A stretch of 64,000 bases of DNA from Rhodothermales bacterium (GCA_017643395.1 JAEPNP010000005.1:310001-374000); one strand, 5' to 3'. Shown: positions 17,243 to 26,567, numbered from the stretch's first letter. A program made the numbers and translations. The notes: generated from the sequence alone by a model not told the origin.

Positions 17243-20200
17243 CCGCCGCTTGAAACGGCGTCCTCCCTCAACTCCGCCAGTACCTGTTCCACTTCGGCAA
17301 CCATCGCATCGACTTCCTGCGTTAGCGTGGCCAGGCGCTCATACGCATCCCTGCCCGGCCGCTGGTCAGCCCGCATCGTCATGCCCGCCAGGTAGCGCAG
17401 GTGCGAATCCAGCATGCGAGGTGGATAGCTGTCGGAGTTGTCAGTCACCATGCGGTCCTTGAGACCGGCCAGCCGGTCCCGCAGGGGATGGGTGCGCTCC
17501 ATGCCTTCAAGTTGCTGATTGACGGCGCGTACGGCGCGCGCGAATCGGGTCAAGAGCTCACCCATGCTCTGATTGTGGGCCAGTTGAGCCTCCATGTCCG
17601 CCTGGGACACGTCACCCTCGAGCCGAGGATCGGGCAGGACGGTCAGGCCGACCGTTTGCGATTCGCCGCCGGTACTCATCCGCACGATGTACTCACCGGG
17701 CACGGCCATGGGACCCCGACCGGTGCGGCCGCTGACCTGCAGCGGACCTGAGTGGCGGAGATCCCAGATGAACCGATGCAGGCCCGCCGTGGTCTCCAGC
17801 GCCTCCGGCTCGGGCCGAATCGGCACCGGCGCCCTCATGCCCTGCTCCGCAGGCTGGTTCTCGGCCTGCTCCGCGGAGGTGTAGTGCCGAAGCACCGTGC
17901 CGGAGCCATCAAGTATCTCCAGTTCCACCACGTCTGCGTCTTCCGCGAGGTGGTACCAGATCGTAGCCCCGGCCGGCAGGTATTCCGGATCGGTGGATTC
18001 GCGCTGGAAGGCCGAGTAGCGCATGCGATAGGCCTCCCTCGGCGCGAACAGGTGTGCGGGCCGGGCTGCGATTGCCTCTGAGACCTGATGCAGCGGACTC
18101 AGATCGTCGAGGATCCAGAACGAGCGCCCCATGGTGGCGATCAGCAGATCACCACGATGCACCTTGATGTCGGTGATGGGGGTCATCGGCAGGTTGGCCT
18201 GCATGGACTGCCAGGAGATACCGTCGTCGAACGACACGAACAGGCCGTACTCCGTTCCTGCATACAGCAGGCCTTCGCGATCCGGATCCTCGCGCACCAC
18301 GCGCGTCGGGTTGAAATCGCCGATACCGTTGGTCCCGTCCGTCAGCAGCGTCCAGGACTGCCCGTAGTCCGTGGTGCGGAAGAGGTAGGGTCGGAAATCG
18401 TTCAACAGGTACCGGTAGGCCGCCACATAGGCCTTGCCCGGCGCATGCGGACTGACGTCGATATGTTGAATGCGTCCCTCCGGAGGCATGGGCGGTGTGA
18501 CGTCGGTCCAGGATGCTCCGTCATCACGCGTCACGTGCACCGGGCCGTCGTTGGCCCCCGTCCAGATGACGCCCCGCTCCAGCGGCGACTCTTCGATGAC
18601 ATACAACGTGGAGTAGTGCTCCTCCCCGGTGATGTCCCGCGTAATCGGCTTGCCGGAAATGACCTGCCGCTCGGGCCGAAAAGCCGTCAGATCCGGGGAA
18701 ATCTGCTCCCAAGTACGCCCCTCGTCTCTGGTGCGATGCACATACTGGGAGCCGTGGTAGACCGTGTTCGCATCGTGCGGCGACACCTCGATCGGCACCA
18801 CTCGCTGGAATCTGTAGGGCAGCGTGGACGGATTGACGCCGTACATGTCGACGGCGCCCACGTAGTAGTGCATTTCCTGCCCGGTGCGCCTGTTGAAGCG
18901 GCCGAAACGCCCCTTGCAGTTCGAGTACACGATATCCGCATCGCCCGGCTTTGGTACGGCGGGTCCGGTCTCACAGCCCCCGATCGCCTCCCAGAATGCC
19001 GTATGACCGCCTACCCGCGTGCCGGGCGGCAGGCTGGGCACGGCGATCGTGGAGTTGTCCTGCTGTCCGGCGTAGATCCAGTATGGAAAGCGGTCGTCCG
19101 CGTTGATCTGGTAGAGCTCGGCCGTCGGCTGGTTGGTCTGGGAAGACCACGTCCGCCCACCGTCCAGCGTCACATTGGCGCCCCCATCGTTGGACTGCAC
19201 AAAAATATCCGGGTTGTCGGGGTTGATCCACATGTCGTGGTTGTCCCCGTGCGGCGTGGACACCCTGCGCCAATCAGCGCCACCATTGCTCGACTTGAAG
19301 AACCCCTCGTTGTTGACCCAGACCACGTCCGCGTCGTGCGGGTCGGCATCCACGTTTGTGTAGTAGAAAGGCCTGCGCATGATGCCGTTCTCATTCGAGA
19401 TGAGGCGCCACGTCTCGCCACGGTCGTTGGACCGGTACAGCCCCTCAACCTCCGGCGCCGCCTCGACCAACGCGTACACGCGCGTCGGGTCTGCCGGCGT
19501 GACGGCGAAGTCAATCTTGCCGATGGGGCCCTCCGGCAGGCCGGTGGATTTCTGAGCCCAGGTCAGCCCCCCGTCGGTGGACTTGTAGATGCCGTTCTCC
19601 GTCTCCGAACCGCTGTCAATGGACCACGGATACCGCCGCGCCGTCCACATCGCCGCATAGACCTCCTCCGGATTGGAGGGGTTTAGCTCGAGATCCACCG
19701 CGCCCGTGTTTTCGGACACGAACAGCACGTGCTGCCAGTTGGAGCCGCCGTCGATGCTCTTGTAGACGCCACGTTCCGGGTTCGGCCCAAACGGACTGCC
19801 CAGGGCGGCCACGTACACCACTTCCGGATTGGTCGGGTGAACCACCACCGCGCTCAGCTGCCCGGCGTCCGTCAGTCCCGCGTGGGTCCACGTGCGACCT
19901 GCATCCGTGGATTTGTACATGCCCCGACCGATGATCACGTTGCTGCGAATGCCGTCTGAACCGGTTCCTACGTAGATCACGTCGGAGTCGGCATCCGCTA
20001 CATCGATGGAACCGATCGATCCCGTTTGGAAAAAGCCGTCGGAGATGTTCTCCCAGGTGGTGCCGTAGTCGGTGGTTTTCCATACCCCGCCTCCGGTAGC
20101 CCCCATGTAGAAGGTGTGCGGATGGGCCCGGTGTCCGGCGACCGCCGTGACACGGCCTCCGCGGGTCGGCCCGACGTTGCGGAAGTCCAGGTTGGAGAAC

Positions 20201-20268
20201 AGGTCTGCCTCCTGAGCCGAAGCCGGCAGCAGCAGCAGTGAGAGCAGGGAGAGCGTGAGTAGTCGCAT
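17239..20268 (-). CDS. Secreted BNR/sortilin-like beta-propeller protein
   Basis: 1009 residues with a signal peptide (MRLLTLSLLSLLLLPASA). Many BNR/Asp-box repeats follow (GGGVWKTTDYGTTWENI, YKSTDAGRTWTHAG, FKSSNGGADWRRV), making a double propeller as in VPS10/sortilin-like and so-called glycosyl hydrolase family exo-sialidase-like proteins. After about residue 700 comes a non-propeller C-terminal region with a coiled tail. The group is abundant in Bacteroidota, is exported and has no firmly established activity; automatic labels of glycosyl hydrolase or photosystem-assembly factor rest on the repeats only. I see no sialidase-type catalytic set. The stop codon overlaps the beta-helix gene's stop within TTAA at 17239-17242. 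Confidence 0.85.
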   Translation of the reverse strand: MRLLTLSLLSLLLLPASAQEADLFSNLDFRNVGPTRGGRVTAVAGHRAHPHTFYMGATGGGVWKTTDYGTTWENISDGFFQTGSIGSIDVADADSDVIYVGTGSDGIRSNVIIGRGMYKSTDAGRTWTHAGLTDAGQLSAVVVHPTNPEVVYVAALGSPFGPNPERGVYKSIDGGSNWQHVLFVSENTGAVDLELNPSNPEEVYAAMWTARRYPWSIDSGSETENGIYKSTDGGLTWAQKSTGLPEGPIGKIDFAVTPADPTRVYALVEAAPEVEGLYRSNDRGETWRLISNENGIMRRPFYYTNVDADPHDADVVWVNNEGFFKSSNGGADWRRVSTPHGDNHDMWINPDNPDIFVQSNDGGANVTLDGGRTWSSQTNQPTAELYQINADDRFPYWIYAGQQDNSTIAVPSLPPGTRVGGHTAFWEAIGGCETGPAVPKPGDADIVYSNCKGRFGRFNRRTGQEMHYYVGAVDMYGVNPSTLPYRFQRVVPIEVSPHDANTVYHGSQYVHRTRDEGRTWEQISPDLTAFRPERQVISGKPITRDITGEEHYSTLYVIEESPLERGVIWTGANDGPVHVTRDDGASWTDVTPPMPPEGRIQHIDVSPHAPGKAYVAAYRYLLNDFRPYLFRTTDYGQSWTLLTDGTNGIGDFNPTRVVREDPDREGLLYAGTEYGLFVSFDDGISWQSMQANLPMTPITDIKVHRGDLLIATMGRSFWILDDLSPLHQVSEAIAARPAHLFAPREAYRMRYSAFQRESTDPEYLPAGATIWYHLAEDADVVELEILDGSGTVLRHYTSAEQAENQPAEQGMRAPVPIRPEPEALETTAGLHRFIWDLRHSGPLQVSGRTGRGPMAVPGEYIVRMSTGGESQTVGLTVLPDPRLEGDVSQADMEAQLAHNQSMGELLTRFARAVRAVNQQLEGMERTHPLRDRLAGLKDRMVTDNSDSYPPRMLDSHLRYLAGMTMRADQRPGRDAYERLATLTQEVDAMVAEVEQVLAELREDAVSSGG

Positions 20269-20351
20269 GACTCAGATGGGCGATGGGCAGCGCGGCAATA
20301 TCCGACCACCGCGCTGCGAGACACAACCGGCACAGGTCCCATCGCCCGCAC

Positions 20352-20358
20352 TAGATTG
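20352..20358 (+). promoter_or_regulatory. TAnnTTG promoter-like box (20380 gene)
   Basis: TAGATTG lies 21 bases before ATG 20380, in the gap between two divergent genes. A TTG at 20356 is in frame but overlaps the box and gives no extra conserved residues, favouring the ATG as start. Confidence 0.35.
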
Positions 20359-20379
20359 CCCGAAACCACCTCTTGGCTC

Positions 20380-21027
20380 ATGACCACTATCGGAGTGCTC
20401 GGCTCGGGCGTCGTCGGCACGGTTCTCTCCAACGGTTTTCTGAAGCACGGCTTTGCGGTCTGCCGTGGATCGCGCAGCCCGGACAAGCTGGAGGCCTGGC
20501 AGGATGCTGCCGGCCCGCACGGGGCAATCGGAACGTTTGCGGAAGCAGCCGCAGCGGGCGATATCGTGGCCCTGGCCGTCAAGGGCTCGGCTGCCAAGCA
20601 GGCGTTGGGCGTTGTTGCCCCGGATGATCTGGCCGGCAAGGTGGTTATCGACACCTGCAATCCGATCAGTGCCGCTCCTCCCGAAAACGGGGTGCTTCGC
20701 TATGACACGTCTCTGGACCGATCCCTGATGGAGGACCTGCAGGAGGCCTACCCGGACGCGCGCTTCGTGAAGGCGTTCTCGTGCGTGGGCAGCGCCTACA
20801 TGGTGGATCCGGTGCTTCCCGGCGGTCCGCCGACCATGTTCATCTGCGGGAATGACGCCGATGCCCGCTCCACCGTCGCAGCCATCCTTGAAGCGTTTGG
20901 TTGGGACGTTGCCGACATGGGCACCGCCGAAGCGGCCCGCGCCATAGAGCCGCTGGCCATGTTGTGGTGCATCCCCGGCTTCCTGCACAGCTCCTGGAGT
21001 CATGCGTTCAAGCTGCTTCGCGCTTAG
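20380..21027 (+). CDS. NADP oxidoreductase, F420-dependent-reductase-like
   Basis: A 215-residue Rossmann protein that starts directly with the dinucleotide-binding motif (MTTIGVLGSGVVG, GxGxxG). It then shows VIDTCNPIS and KAFSCVGSAYMVDP, as in the NADPH:F420 oxidoreductase/coenzyme F420-dependent NADP reductase fold family. Most bacterial members without F420 biosynthesis act on unknown substrates, so no reaction is assigned. Its 3' end overlaps the next gene by 26 bases, which suggests co-transcription and translational coupling with the M24 peptidase. Confidence 0.82.
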   Translation: MTTIGVLGSGVVGTVLSNGFLKHGFAVCRGSRSPDKLEAWQDAAGPHGAIGTFAEAAAAGDIVALAVKGSAAKQALGVVAPDDLAGKVVIDTCNPISAAPPENGVLRYDTSLDRSLMEDLQEAYPDARFVKAFSCVGSAYMVDPVLPGGPPTMFICGNDADARSTVAAILEAFGWDVADMGTAEAARAIEPLAMLWCIPGFLHSSWSHAFKLLRA

Positions 21028-22342
21028 TCTGCTGCTGGCAGGAACGCTGGCGGCGCAAACTCCGCCGCAGCGGTATCTGGATTGGGCACGCCCGCTCCAC
21101 GGGGCGGAGGTGTACGAGACCCGGCGCGCCAACCTGGCCCAGGCGCTGGGCGATGTGGTCCTGCTGGTCCCGTCCTTTCACGGCCGGTCCGACGGGCAGT
21201 CATTCCGGCAGCTGGACGATTTCTGGTATCTGACTGGGCTTGAGCTGCCACAATCCATGCTGCTTCTGGACGGGCGTACAGGGTCTTCTACCGTGTTCGT
21301 GCCGGCGGAAGACCCGCACTTTGGCTCTTCCTCCCGACCCAACGACTTTCCCGGCCGGCCACTGTTGGAGGACCTCGAGCTGTGGCGACTCGCTGCTCTG
21401 CCCGCGAGGGACGGGGCGGAGTTGAGCGATACGCTTCGCGCGCTGTCGTCGGCTCGAACACTGGCCGTCAATGCGGGCAGGGCCGGTCCGTTGCCCGGCG
21501 AGTCCGTTGGATGGTTCGGCGACCCGGACCAGACCGCCTTCCTGGTTGGGCGGCTCCGCGCAGAGTTTCCAGGCCTGTTGCTGAGGAACGCGTTTGACGC
21601 TGTTGCAACGGTTCGACAGATCAAGGGCCCGGAGGAAATCGCCACCATTCGGGCAGTTGCCGCCCTCACGGTAGATGCCATTCGTGATGCGGCCGCACAC
21701 GTGCGGCCCGGAGTCACCGAACGGGACTTGGAAGCGGAGCTCGAGGCCGGATACAAGCGCCGCGGCGCCCAGCGACTGGCTTTTGCGTCCATCATCAAGT
21801 CCGGTCCGAACTCCCTCTGGCCCTGGCGCGTGCTGGCGGCGCACTATGACCGTCGGAATCGTGCCATGCAGGCAGGTGATCTGGTGATCTTTGACGTGGG
21901 CACGGAGCTGCACGGCTATGTCAGCGACATCGGCCGCACCTTCCCGGTTTCCGGCCGCTTCACCGAACGGCAGGCCGAAATCCTGCGCATGGAAACCGCT
22001 GTTGCCGACGCGATCATCGCTGCCATGAAGCCCGGCGTGACGCTGCTGGAGCTCATGGACGTCGCCCGCGAGGCTACACCAGACGAGCATGAGCGGTTCA
22101 TGCAGGCCGGGTTGTTCTTCGGCCACTACCTCGGGCTTTCCACGGGCGACCCTGCGGACTACACCGCTCCTCTGGCACCGGGAATGGTGATCACCGTCGA
22201 GCCGTGGTACTACAACCACGAGGAGGGCATTTCGGTGTTCACCGAGGACATGGTGTTGGTTACCGAGACCGGCGTGGAGGTGCTCTCTTCCGGCTTGCCG
22301 CGTACCCCGGAAGAGCTGGAAGCGATGGTCGGCCGTCATTGA
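21002..22342 (+). CDS. Secreted M24-family aminopeptidase (Xaa-Pro aminopeptidase-like)
   Basis: 446 residues with a signal peptide (MRSSCFALSLLLAGTLAAQ), an N-terminal creatinase-like domain and a C-terminal pita-bread metallopeptidase domain. Metal ligands are visible: Asp in VIFDVGTELHG, Asp in GYVSDIGRTFP, His in FFGHYLGLS, Glu in ITVEPWYYN and Glu in FTEDMVLVTE. This set is typical of aminopeptidase P/prolidase enzymes that use two divalent metals to remove an N-terminal residue preceding proline. With the S9 peptidase and other peptidases in the window it fits periplasmic peptide breakdown. The start overlaps the preceding gene; the signal peptide begins at the chosen ATG. Confidence 0.9.
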   Translation: MRSSCFALSLLLAGTLAAQTPPQRYLDWARPLHGAEVYETRRANLAQALGDVVLLVPSFHGRSDGQSFRQLDDFWYLTGLELPQSMLLLDGRTGSSTVFVPAEDPHFGSSSRPNDFPGRPLLEDLELWRLAALPARDGAELSDTLRALSSARTLAVNAGRAGPLPGESVGWFGDPDQTAFLVGRLRAEFPGLLLRNAFDAVATVRQIKGPEEIATIRAVAALTVDAIRDAAAHVRPGVTERDLEAELEAGYKRRGAQRLAFASIIKSGPNSLWPWRVLAAHYDRRNRAMQAGDLVIFDVGTELHGYVSDIGRTFPVSGRFTERQAEILRMETAVADAIIAAMKPGVTLLELMDVAREATPDEHERFMQAGLFFGHYLGLSTGDPADYTAPLAPGMVITVEPWYYNHEEGISVFTEDMVLVTETGVEVLSSGLPRTPEELEAMVGRH

Positions 22343-22367
22343 GTGCAACCCGGGATTGATTTCTACG

Positions 22368-22383
22368 TGCTAATAATTTAGCA
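22368..22383. repeat. Inverted repeat in AT-rich leader of the HEAT-repeat gene
   Basis: TGCTAA-TAAT-TTAGCA is a perfect 6-bp inverted repeat around 4 bases, ending 2 bases before ATG 22386, in a short AT-rich island. It may be an operator over the promoter or a start-proximal hairpin. Confidence 0.35.
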
Positions 22384-22385
22384 TT

Positions 22386-23177
22386 ATGGAAACACCCGGA
22401 TTCATGCGTCTGCTGCTGCTTCTCCTCGCCCTGCTGATTGTACCTACGTCTCAGGCCCAGACGGTCACCGAACACATCACATCGCTTGGCGATGCGGACC
22501 CCGTGACCCGATCCCGCGCTGCGTGTCACCTCTCACGACTGCGCGGCTCCGCGGAGGCTGCCATTCCTGCATTGATTGCGACGCTGGGCGACGGCCGCCA
22601 GGTTGAGGGAAACGTCTGCCGCGGCATCACCTCCCGCAACCGGTGGCGGTGGACCCGGCAACTTCAGACTCCGGGCCTGCTGGCTGCGGAGGCCCTGGGG
22701 AATATTGGTCGACCATCGGTGGAGCCGCTGATTGCCGCGCTGGAAAGCGAGGACCCAATCGCCCGGGAGAACGCGGTCCGGGCGCTTGCAGACCTGGAAG
22801 ATTATCGCTCGGTGTCCCCCCTCATAGAAATGCTGAGCCGGGAATCAGATGACGCCGTGCGGGCGGAGGTCGCGTCGGCGCTTGGATCCATCGAGCACAA
22901 GGATGCCGTGCCGGCCCTCGTTGGAACGCTGGATGACGACAGCGCGCTCGTTCGTGAGCAGGCTGCGTGGGCGCTGGGCAACATCGAATCCCCGCGCGCG
23001 GTCGACGCACTGCTCCAGACGTTGCAGGATCAGGATCCGGTGGTGCGGGAGCGGGCCGCGTGGGCGCTGGGCAACATCGAGGATTCCCGGGCCGTGGACG
23101 CACTGATGGTCCTCCTCGAAGATGACGATGTCGAGGTGCGCAAGATGGCTGCGTGGGCGCTCAGTCAGATGATCTGA
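22386..23177 (+). CDS. Exported HEAT-repeat protein
   Basis: 263 residues, with a signal peptide whether translation starts at ATG 22386 (METPGF...) or at ATG 22404 (MRLLLLLLALLIVPTSQAQ). From about residue 95 there are 31-residue HEAT/PBS-lyase-type repeats such as AVPALVGTLDDDSALVREQA and AVDALLQTLQDQDPVVRERA, ending exactly at the stop. Successive repeats keep nearly identical DNA: a 23-bp segment at 22965-22987 recurs at 23058-23080, 93 bp on. Such arrays are protein-binding scaffolds; no partner is evident. The lyase function of PBS-lyase repeats is not expected in an exported protein of a non-phototroph. Confidence 0.85.
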   Translation: METPGFMRLLLLLLALLIVPTSQAQTVTEHITSLGDADPVTRSRAACHLSRLRGSAEAAIPALIATLGDGRQVEGNVCRGITSRNRWRWTRQLQTPGLLAAEALGNIGRPSVEPLIAALESEDPIARENAVRALADLEDYRSVSPLIEMLSRESDDAVRAEVASALGSIEHKDAVPALVGTLDDDSALVREQAAWALGNIESPRAVDALLQTLQDQDPVVRERAAWALGNIEDSRAVDALMVLLEDDDVEVRKMAAWALSQMI

Positions 23178-23185
23178 GAGGCACC

Positions 23186-23923
23186 CTAGCGCGGCCGCAG
23201 GGAACCGAGACCGCCGTCCACACCGATAACCTGTCCCGTCACCCAGGAGCTCCGTTCGCCATCGAGCAGCCAGACGATGGGGTCGGCCACATCTTCCGGC
23301 CGACCGATACGGCCGAGAGCATGCATGGCTTCGGACTGTTTGAGGGCCGCCTCGTTTCCTACAATGCGCGCGCTCATCGGCGAGTCCACGAGACCGGGGG
23401 CTACGCAATTGACCCGAACCCCGCGCGGCGCGTACGTCGCGGCCGCAGAACGCATGAGGCCGACCACGCCGGCTTTCGCTGCTGCGATCGCCTCATGATT
23501 GGCGAGACCAGTCTGTGCCACGGCGCTGGAGCAGAGCACGATGGACCCGCCTTCCTTCATCATGGCCCGTGCGCCCGCCTTCACCGCGAAAAATGCCGAA
23601 GTGAGATTCGTATCGATGGTCGCGCGATATTCGTCTTCTGAGGTCAGGTGGGCTGACTTGAGTAGAATGGATCCGGCACAGTTCAACAAGCCGTCCAGTC
23701 TGCCAAACTCGGCAACCGCGGCATCCAGCAATGATTTCACCTCGTCAAAACTGGTCGCGTCCACCGACCTCCAGGAGCAGCCCAATTCATCAGCCAACTC
23801 CTGGAGGGGCTCTTCGCGACGGGCGGCCAGCATGAGCAGGGCGCCCTGCTCGGCCAGCCTTCTAGCCACGGCGGAACCAATACCGCCGGAAGCTCCGATC
23901 ACTACGTGTACCTGACCTTTCAT
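23186..23923 (-). CDS. SDR-family oxidoreductase lacking the catalytic tyrosine
   Basis: 245 residues from ATG 23923; an upstream ATG at 23935 adds four residues. The NAD(P)-binding motif GASGGIG, the NCAG structural motif, and SS at 132-133 are present. The usual YxxxK is replaced: Lys150 is kept in HEAIAAAKAGV, but the position of the tyrosine (146) is isoleucine. The sequence otherwise continues as a normal SDR (VRVNCVAPGLVDSPM). Members with an EAIAAAKAG signature are a recognisable SDR subgroup. The substrate is unknown, and the usual tyrosine-based proton transfer must differ. It converges on the HEAT gene. Confidence 0.88.
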   Translation of the reverse strand: MKGQVHVVIGASGGIGSAVARRLAEQGALLMLAARREEPLQELADELGCSWRSVDATSFDEVKSLLDAAVAEFGRLDGLLNCAGSILLKSAHLTSEDEYRATIDTNLTSAFFAVKAGARAMMKEGGSIVLCSSAVAQTGLANHEAIAAAKAGVVGLMRSAAATYAPRGVRVNCVAPGLVDSPMSARIVGNEAALKQSEAMHALGRIGRPEDVADPIVWLLDGERSSWVTGQVIGVDGGLGSLRPR

Positions 23924-24027
23924 CGCAGACTGCATCTAAATCTGCCCATAGGTACGCCGAGCCCGGGCCGCCGGATACCGACCGACGCCGGGCCGCGACT
24001 GCGCGCGACAAGCGGTCGTCCCGAGCG

Positions 24028-25020
24028 CTACTCCGAAAAAAGCGCTTTCGAGAGGTGCATGGTCACCAGCATGTGGGGCACGTCCACGACTTCGGCGATC
24101 TTCAGGTCGCCCGCCAGGGACAGGAGCGCGTACGCGTCTGAGCGGGTCATGCCGCGCGTCGCCTCAAGGTGGTCAATCATGTACCGGGTTGCCTTGCGTG
24201 CGGCCTCGTCAATGGTCTCGGCATATGCCGTGACCGCGTAGTACTCATCATTCTCGTACTGCGGCTCGGCAATTGGCACCCCGCCCTTGATCACCTCTAC
24301 CTCATAGACGATGCGCATCGGCGCCTCAATGGCCGTCCCGCATACCTCGCCGAGGCCCTGGGCCGCATGCGTATCGCCTATCGAGAACAGGGCGCCTTCC
24401 ACGAAGACGGGGAAATACACAGTGGTGCCTTCCACGAGATTGGGGTCGTCCATATTGCCGCCGTTGGCGCGAGGCGGGATGGTGGACAGCATTTCATCGG
24501 TTGCCGGGGCCACGCCCATCACGCCCGGGAAGGGCTCCAGGGGAATGCGAATGCCGTCGTCGAAGTCGGCGTACACGTCGCCGTCCTCAAAGGTGTAGGT
24601 CTTGATGTACGGGTCGGGGAATTCGTCCGCGAGGAATCCGAATCCGGGCACGATGGCCGTCCAGCCGAACTCGCCCAGTTCGATCTCATGCAGGGTGACC
24701 TTGAGCACATCGCCTGGCTCAGCGCCCTCCACATAGACAGGCCCCGTCAACGGGTGAATCGGCTCAAAGTCCAGGTTGACGACGTCCTCGATGGTCGCGT
24801 CCGCGAGCAGTTGCCCATCGGACGCCTCTTCGGTGAACGCCTCGATGACGCTGCCGCTGGGCACGCGCAGCACGGGTTCGATGGCCGAGGAGAACTTGTT
24901 GTGGGTCTGGTCCGCCGTCAGCGAGTACTGCGGCTCGGGCACGACACGGTCGGCTTCAGCGGTGGCCGGCGGCTCGGGGGCGGCGCAGGCGGCTATCAGA
25001 AGGAGGGGGAGAAAACGCAT
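24028..25020 (-). CDS. Acetamidase/formamidase-family lipoprotein
   Basis: 330 residues from ATG 25020, chosen because it begins a lipoprotein signal (MRFLPLLLIAAC, lipobox IAAC, then a linker rich in P/E). An in-frame ATG at 25047 would add nine residues before it. The body matches FmdA/AmdA-like proteins: TGPVYVEGAEPGDVLKVTLH, FPVFVEGALFSIGDTHAAQG (the metal-binding region with GD.HA.QG) and a C-terminal helix with SLAGDLKIAEVVD. The family hydrolyses formamide, acetamide or related amides. Membrane-anchored versions are common in Bacteroidota with unknown substrates. Confidence 0.9.
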   Translation of the reverse strand: MRFLPLLLIAACAAPEPPATAEADRVVPEPQYSLTADQTHNKFSSAIEPVLRVPSGSVIEAFTEEASDGQLLADATIEDVVNLDFEPIHPLTGPVYVEGAEPGDVLKVTLHEIELGEFGWTAIVPGFGFLADEFPDPYIKTYTFEDGDVYADFDDGIRIPLEPFPGVMGVAPATDEMLSTIPPRANGGNMDDPNLVEGTTVYFPVFVEGALFSIGDTHAAQGLGEVCGTAIEAPMRIVYEVEVIKGGVPIAEPQYENDEYYAVTAYAETIDEAARKATRYMIDHLEATRGMTRSDAYALLSLAGDLKIAEVVDVPHMLVTMHLSKALFSE

Positions 25021-25053
25021 GGCAGGGAGGGATTGGGCTCCTGCCATGATACC

Positions 25054-25686
25054 TCAGCGTCCGGCACCATTCAGTATGTCGCGACAGCCCTGAGGCATTT
25101 GCGGCGGGGCTTCTCGGCCCAGGACCTGCAACGAGGACTGGTATAGGTCCAGGAGCCCACACTCCAGGAAGATCGACGAACTCAGCAGTGTTGCGTGCGA
25201 ACCCGGCCTTGAGGGCAGCGCCTGCAGTCCGCCATCGTACATGCCCTGATAGATCAGTTCTGCCAGCATCGCGCGTTGGGTACGGTAGCGCTCCTGTTCC
25301 TGGTAGGTGCGCGAAAGGGACAAAACCACGACAACGGGCATATTCGGCACAGCGTCCGCTTCCACGGCTGTGGACCAGGCGGCGGCCAGGGGCTCGTTGA
25401 GCGACATGAATCCCCGTTCGAAATCCCGCGGGCTGAGGCGCTCTCCCGCGCCCATGGCCGCGTACAGCCGGCCGGACAGCTCCATGTGGTACAACGCCGA
25501 CTGGCTAACCAGCGCATGGTTGTCCAGAATCTCTGACTCGATGGTGCCCAGCAGCCCATTCGCCTCCTCCACGGCGCGACGTTCCGCCCACCAGTCATTG
25601 GCAAACAGCGCCACGAACACGCCGAACACCACAAACATGGCTTCCAGGAATATGGGCTTCCAGTTGATTCGATTGGCGGCGGTCAT
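25054..25686 (-). CDS. Single-pass membrane protein, DUF6090-like
   Basis: 210 residues. A single membrane segment near residues 13-30 (FLEAMFVVFGVFVALFAN) is followed by DWWAERRAVEEANGLLGTI, a signature I associate with DUF6090-type proteins of Bacteroidota. The rest is a soluble helical domain, presumably periplasmic. No catalytic motif is seen and function is unknown. It is 33 bases upstream of the acetamidase lipoprotein on the same strand and is divergent from the next gene with only a few bases between starts, so the two must share a very short control region. Confidence 0.7.
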   Translation of the reverse strand: MTAANRINWKPIFLEAMFVVFGVFVALFANDWWAERRAVEEANGLLGTIESEILDNHALVSQSALYHMELSGRLYAAMGAGERLSPRDFERGFMSLNEPLAAAWSTAVEADAVPNMPVVVVLSLSRTYQEQERYRTQRAMLAELIYQGMYDGGLQALPSRPGSHATLLSSSIFLECGLLDLYQSSLQVLGREAPPQMPQGCRDILNGAGR

Positions 25687-25689
25687 GGA

Positions 25690-26547
25690 ATGAGCCGGGT
25701 TGACCTATCTTTTCGCGTGCCGCAAGATCGCATCTATACCGAAGAAGAAATCGGCCGCGTGCTGAAACGCGCTGCCGAGATTCAAGGCAAGCAGCCCCGT
25801 AAGACGGGCTATGGATTGTCCCTGAACGAAATCCAGGACCTGGCGGCCGACGCCGGCATTGATCCGGCTCTCGTATTGGCGGCCGCAGGAGAACTGAATG
25901 CCAACGCGGAAGGGCGGAAGAAGGCCTGGTGGGGCGGCCCTATGTCCAGCACGTTTGTCCGGACTGTTGAAGGCCCGCTCTCGGACGAGACGTGGGAAGA
26001 CATGCTCACAATTCTCCGTCGCCGGACCAAAAACACGGGCACGACGGAGCGCCGAGGTACCACGCGCCAGCTGACGTTTCGCTCAGACTCCGGCACCCGG
26101 GGTCACCTGATCACGACCTACCGAAACGGTGTCACGGAGATCGAACTACTGCACGGCAACGAGGTCCTGGCCGTGCCCGGTCTGGTCTTCCCGGTCATCT
26201 TCGCGATGATTGCCCTGCCGATTGTATTCGAGGGCCTCAATCTGAGCGGCCTGCCAGCCTTCTTAGCCTGGGCCGCCATTGCAGGCGTGATCGCGTTCCT
26301 GGGCCGGCAGTTCACCAGCCTGATGGCGGACCGGCAGTACGCCAAGTCGCAGAAGCTGATGGATGAACTTGCCGGCGCTGCCCATCGCGCGTCACGCAAG
26401 TCACGCACGCGAAGCGAGCGCTCCACCACTGCGAAAACGGAGCAGGCCGCCCCCGCCCGGCAGACAGGACCCTACCTGCAGATCCCGGAAGAGGATCAGT
26501 TTACGGGCGATGCGCCCCGGGCCACGTCCGAGCGGACCCGCGAGTAG
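25690..26547 (+). CDS. Two-transmembrane-segment protein of unknown function
   Basis: Up to 285 residues. The N-terminal soluble part has a conserved-looking helical start (DRIYTEEEIGRVLKRAAEIQ), followed by a beta-rich region around 85-155. Two membrane segments lie near 160-178 and 184-202. The C-terminal tail is basic and disordered (KSRTRSERSTTAKTEQAAPA). The start is uncertain: ATG 25690 overlaps the divergent gene's control region, while GTG 25717, just before the conserved part, lies 2 bases after a TATCTTTTC box. No function is assigned. Confidence 0.7.
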   Translation: MSRVDLSFRVPQDRIYTEEEIGRVLKRAAEIQGKQPRKTGYGLSLNEIQDLAADAGIDPALVLAAAGELNANAEGRKKAWWGGPMSSTFVRTVEGPLSDETWEDMLTILRRRTKNTGTTERRGTTRQLTFRSDSGTRGHLITTYRNGVTEIELLHGNEVLAVPGLVFPVIFAMIALPIVFEGLNLSGLPAFLAWAAIAGVIAFLGRQFTSLMADRQYAKSQKLMDELAGAAHRASRKSRTRSERSTTAKTEQAAPARQTGPYLQIPEEDQFTGDAPRATSERTRE

Positions 26548-26567
26548 CTCGACGCCCGCCGGCGCGG

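Noticed and set aside
20356-20379. TTG start eight codons before the ATG of the NADP oxidoreductase-like gene
   Set aside because: It overlaps a promoter-like box, and the Rossmann motif begins right after the ATG.
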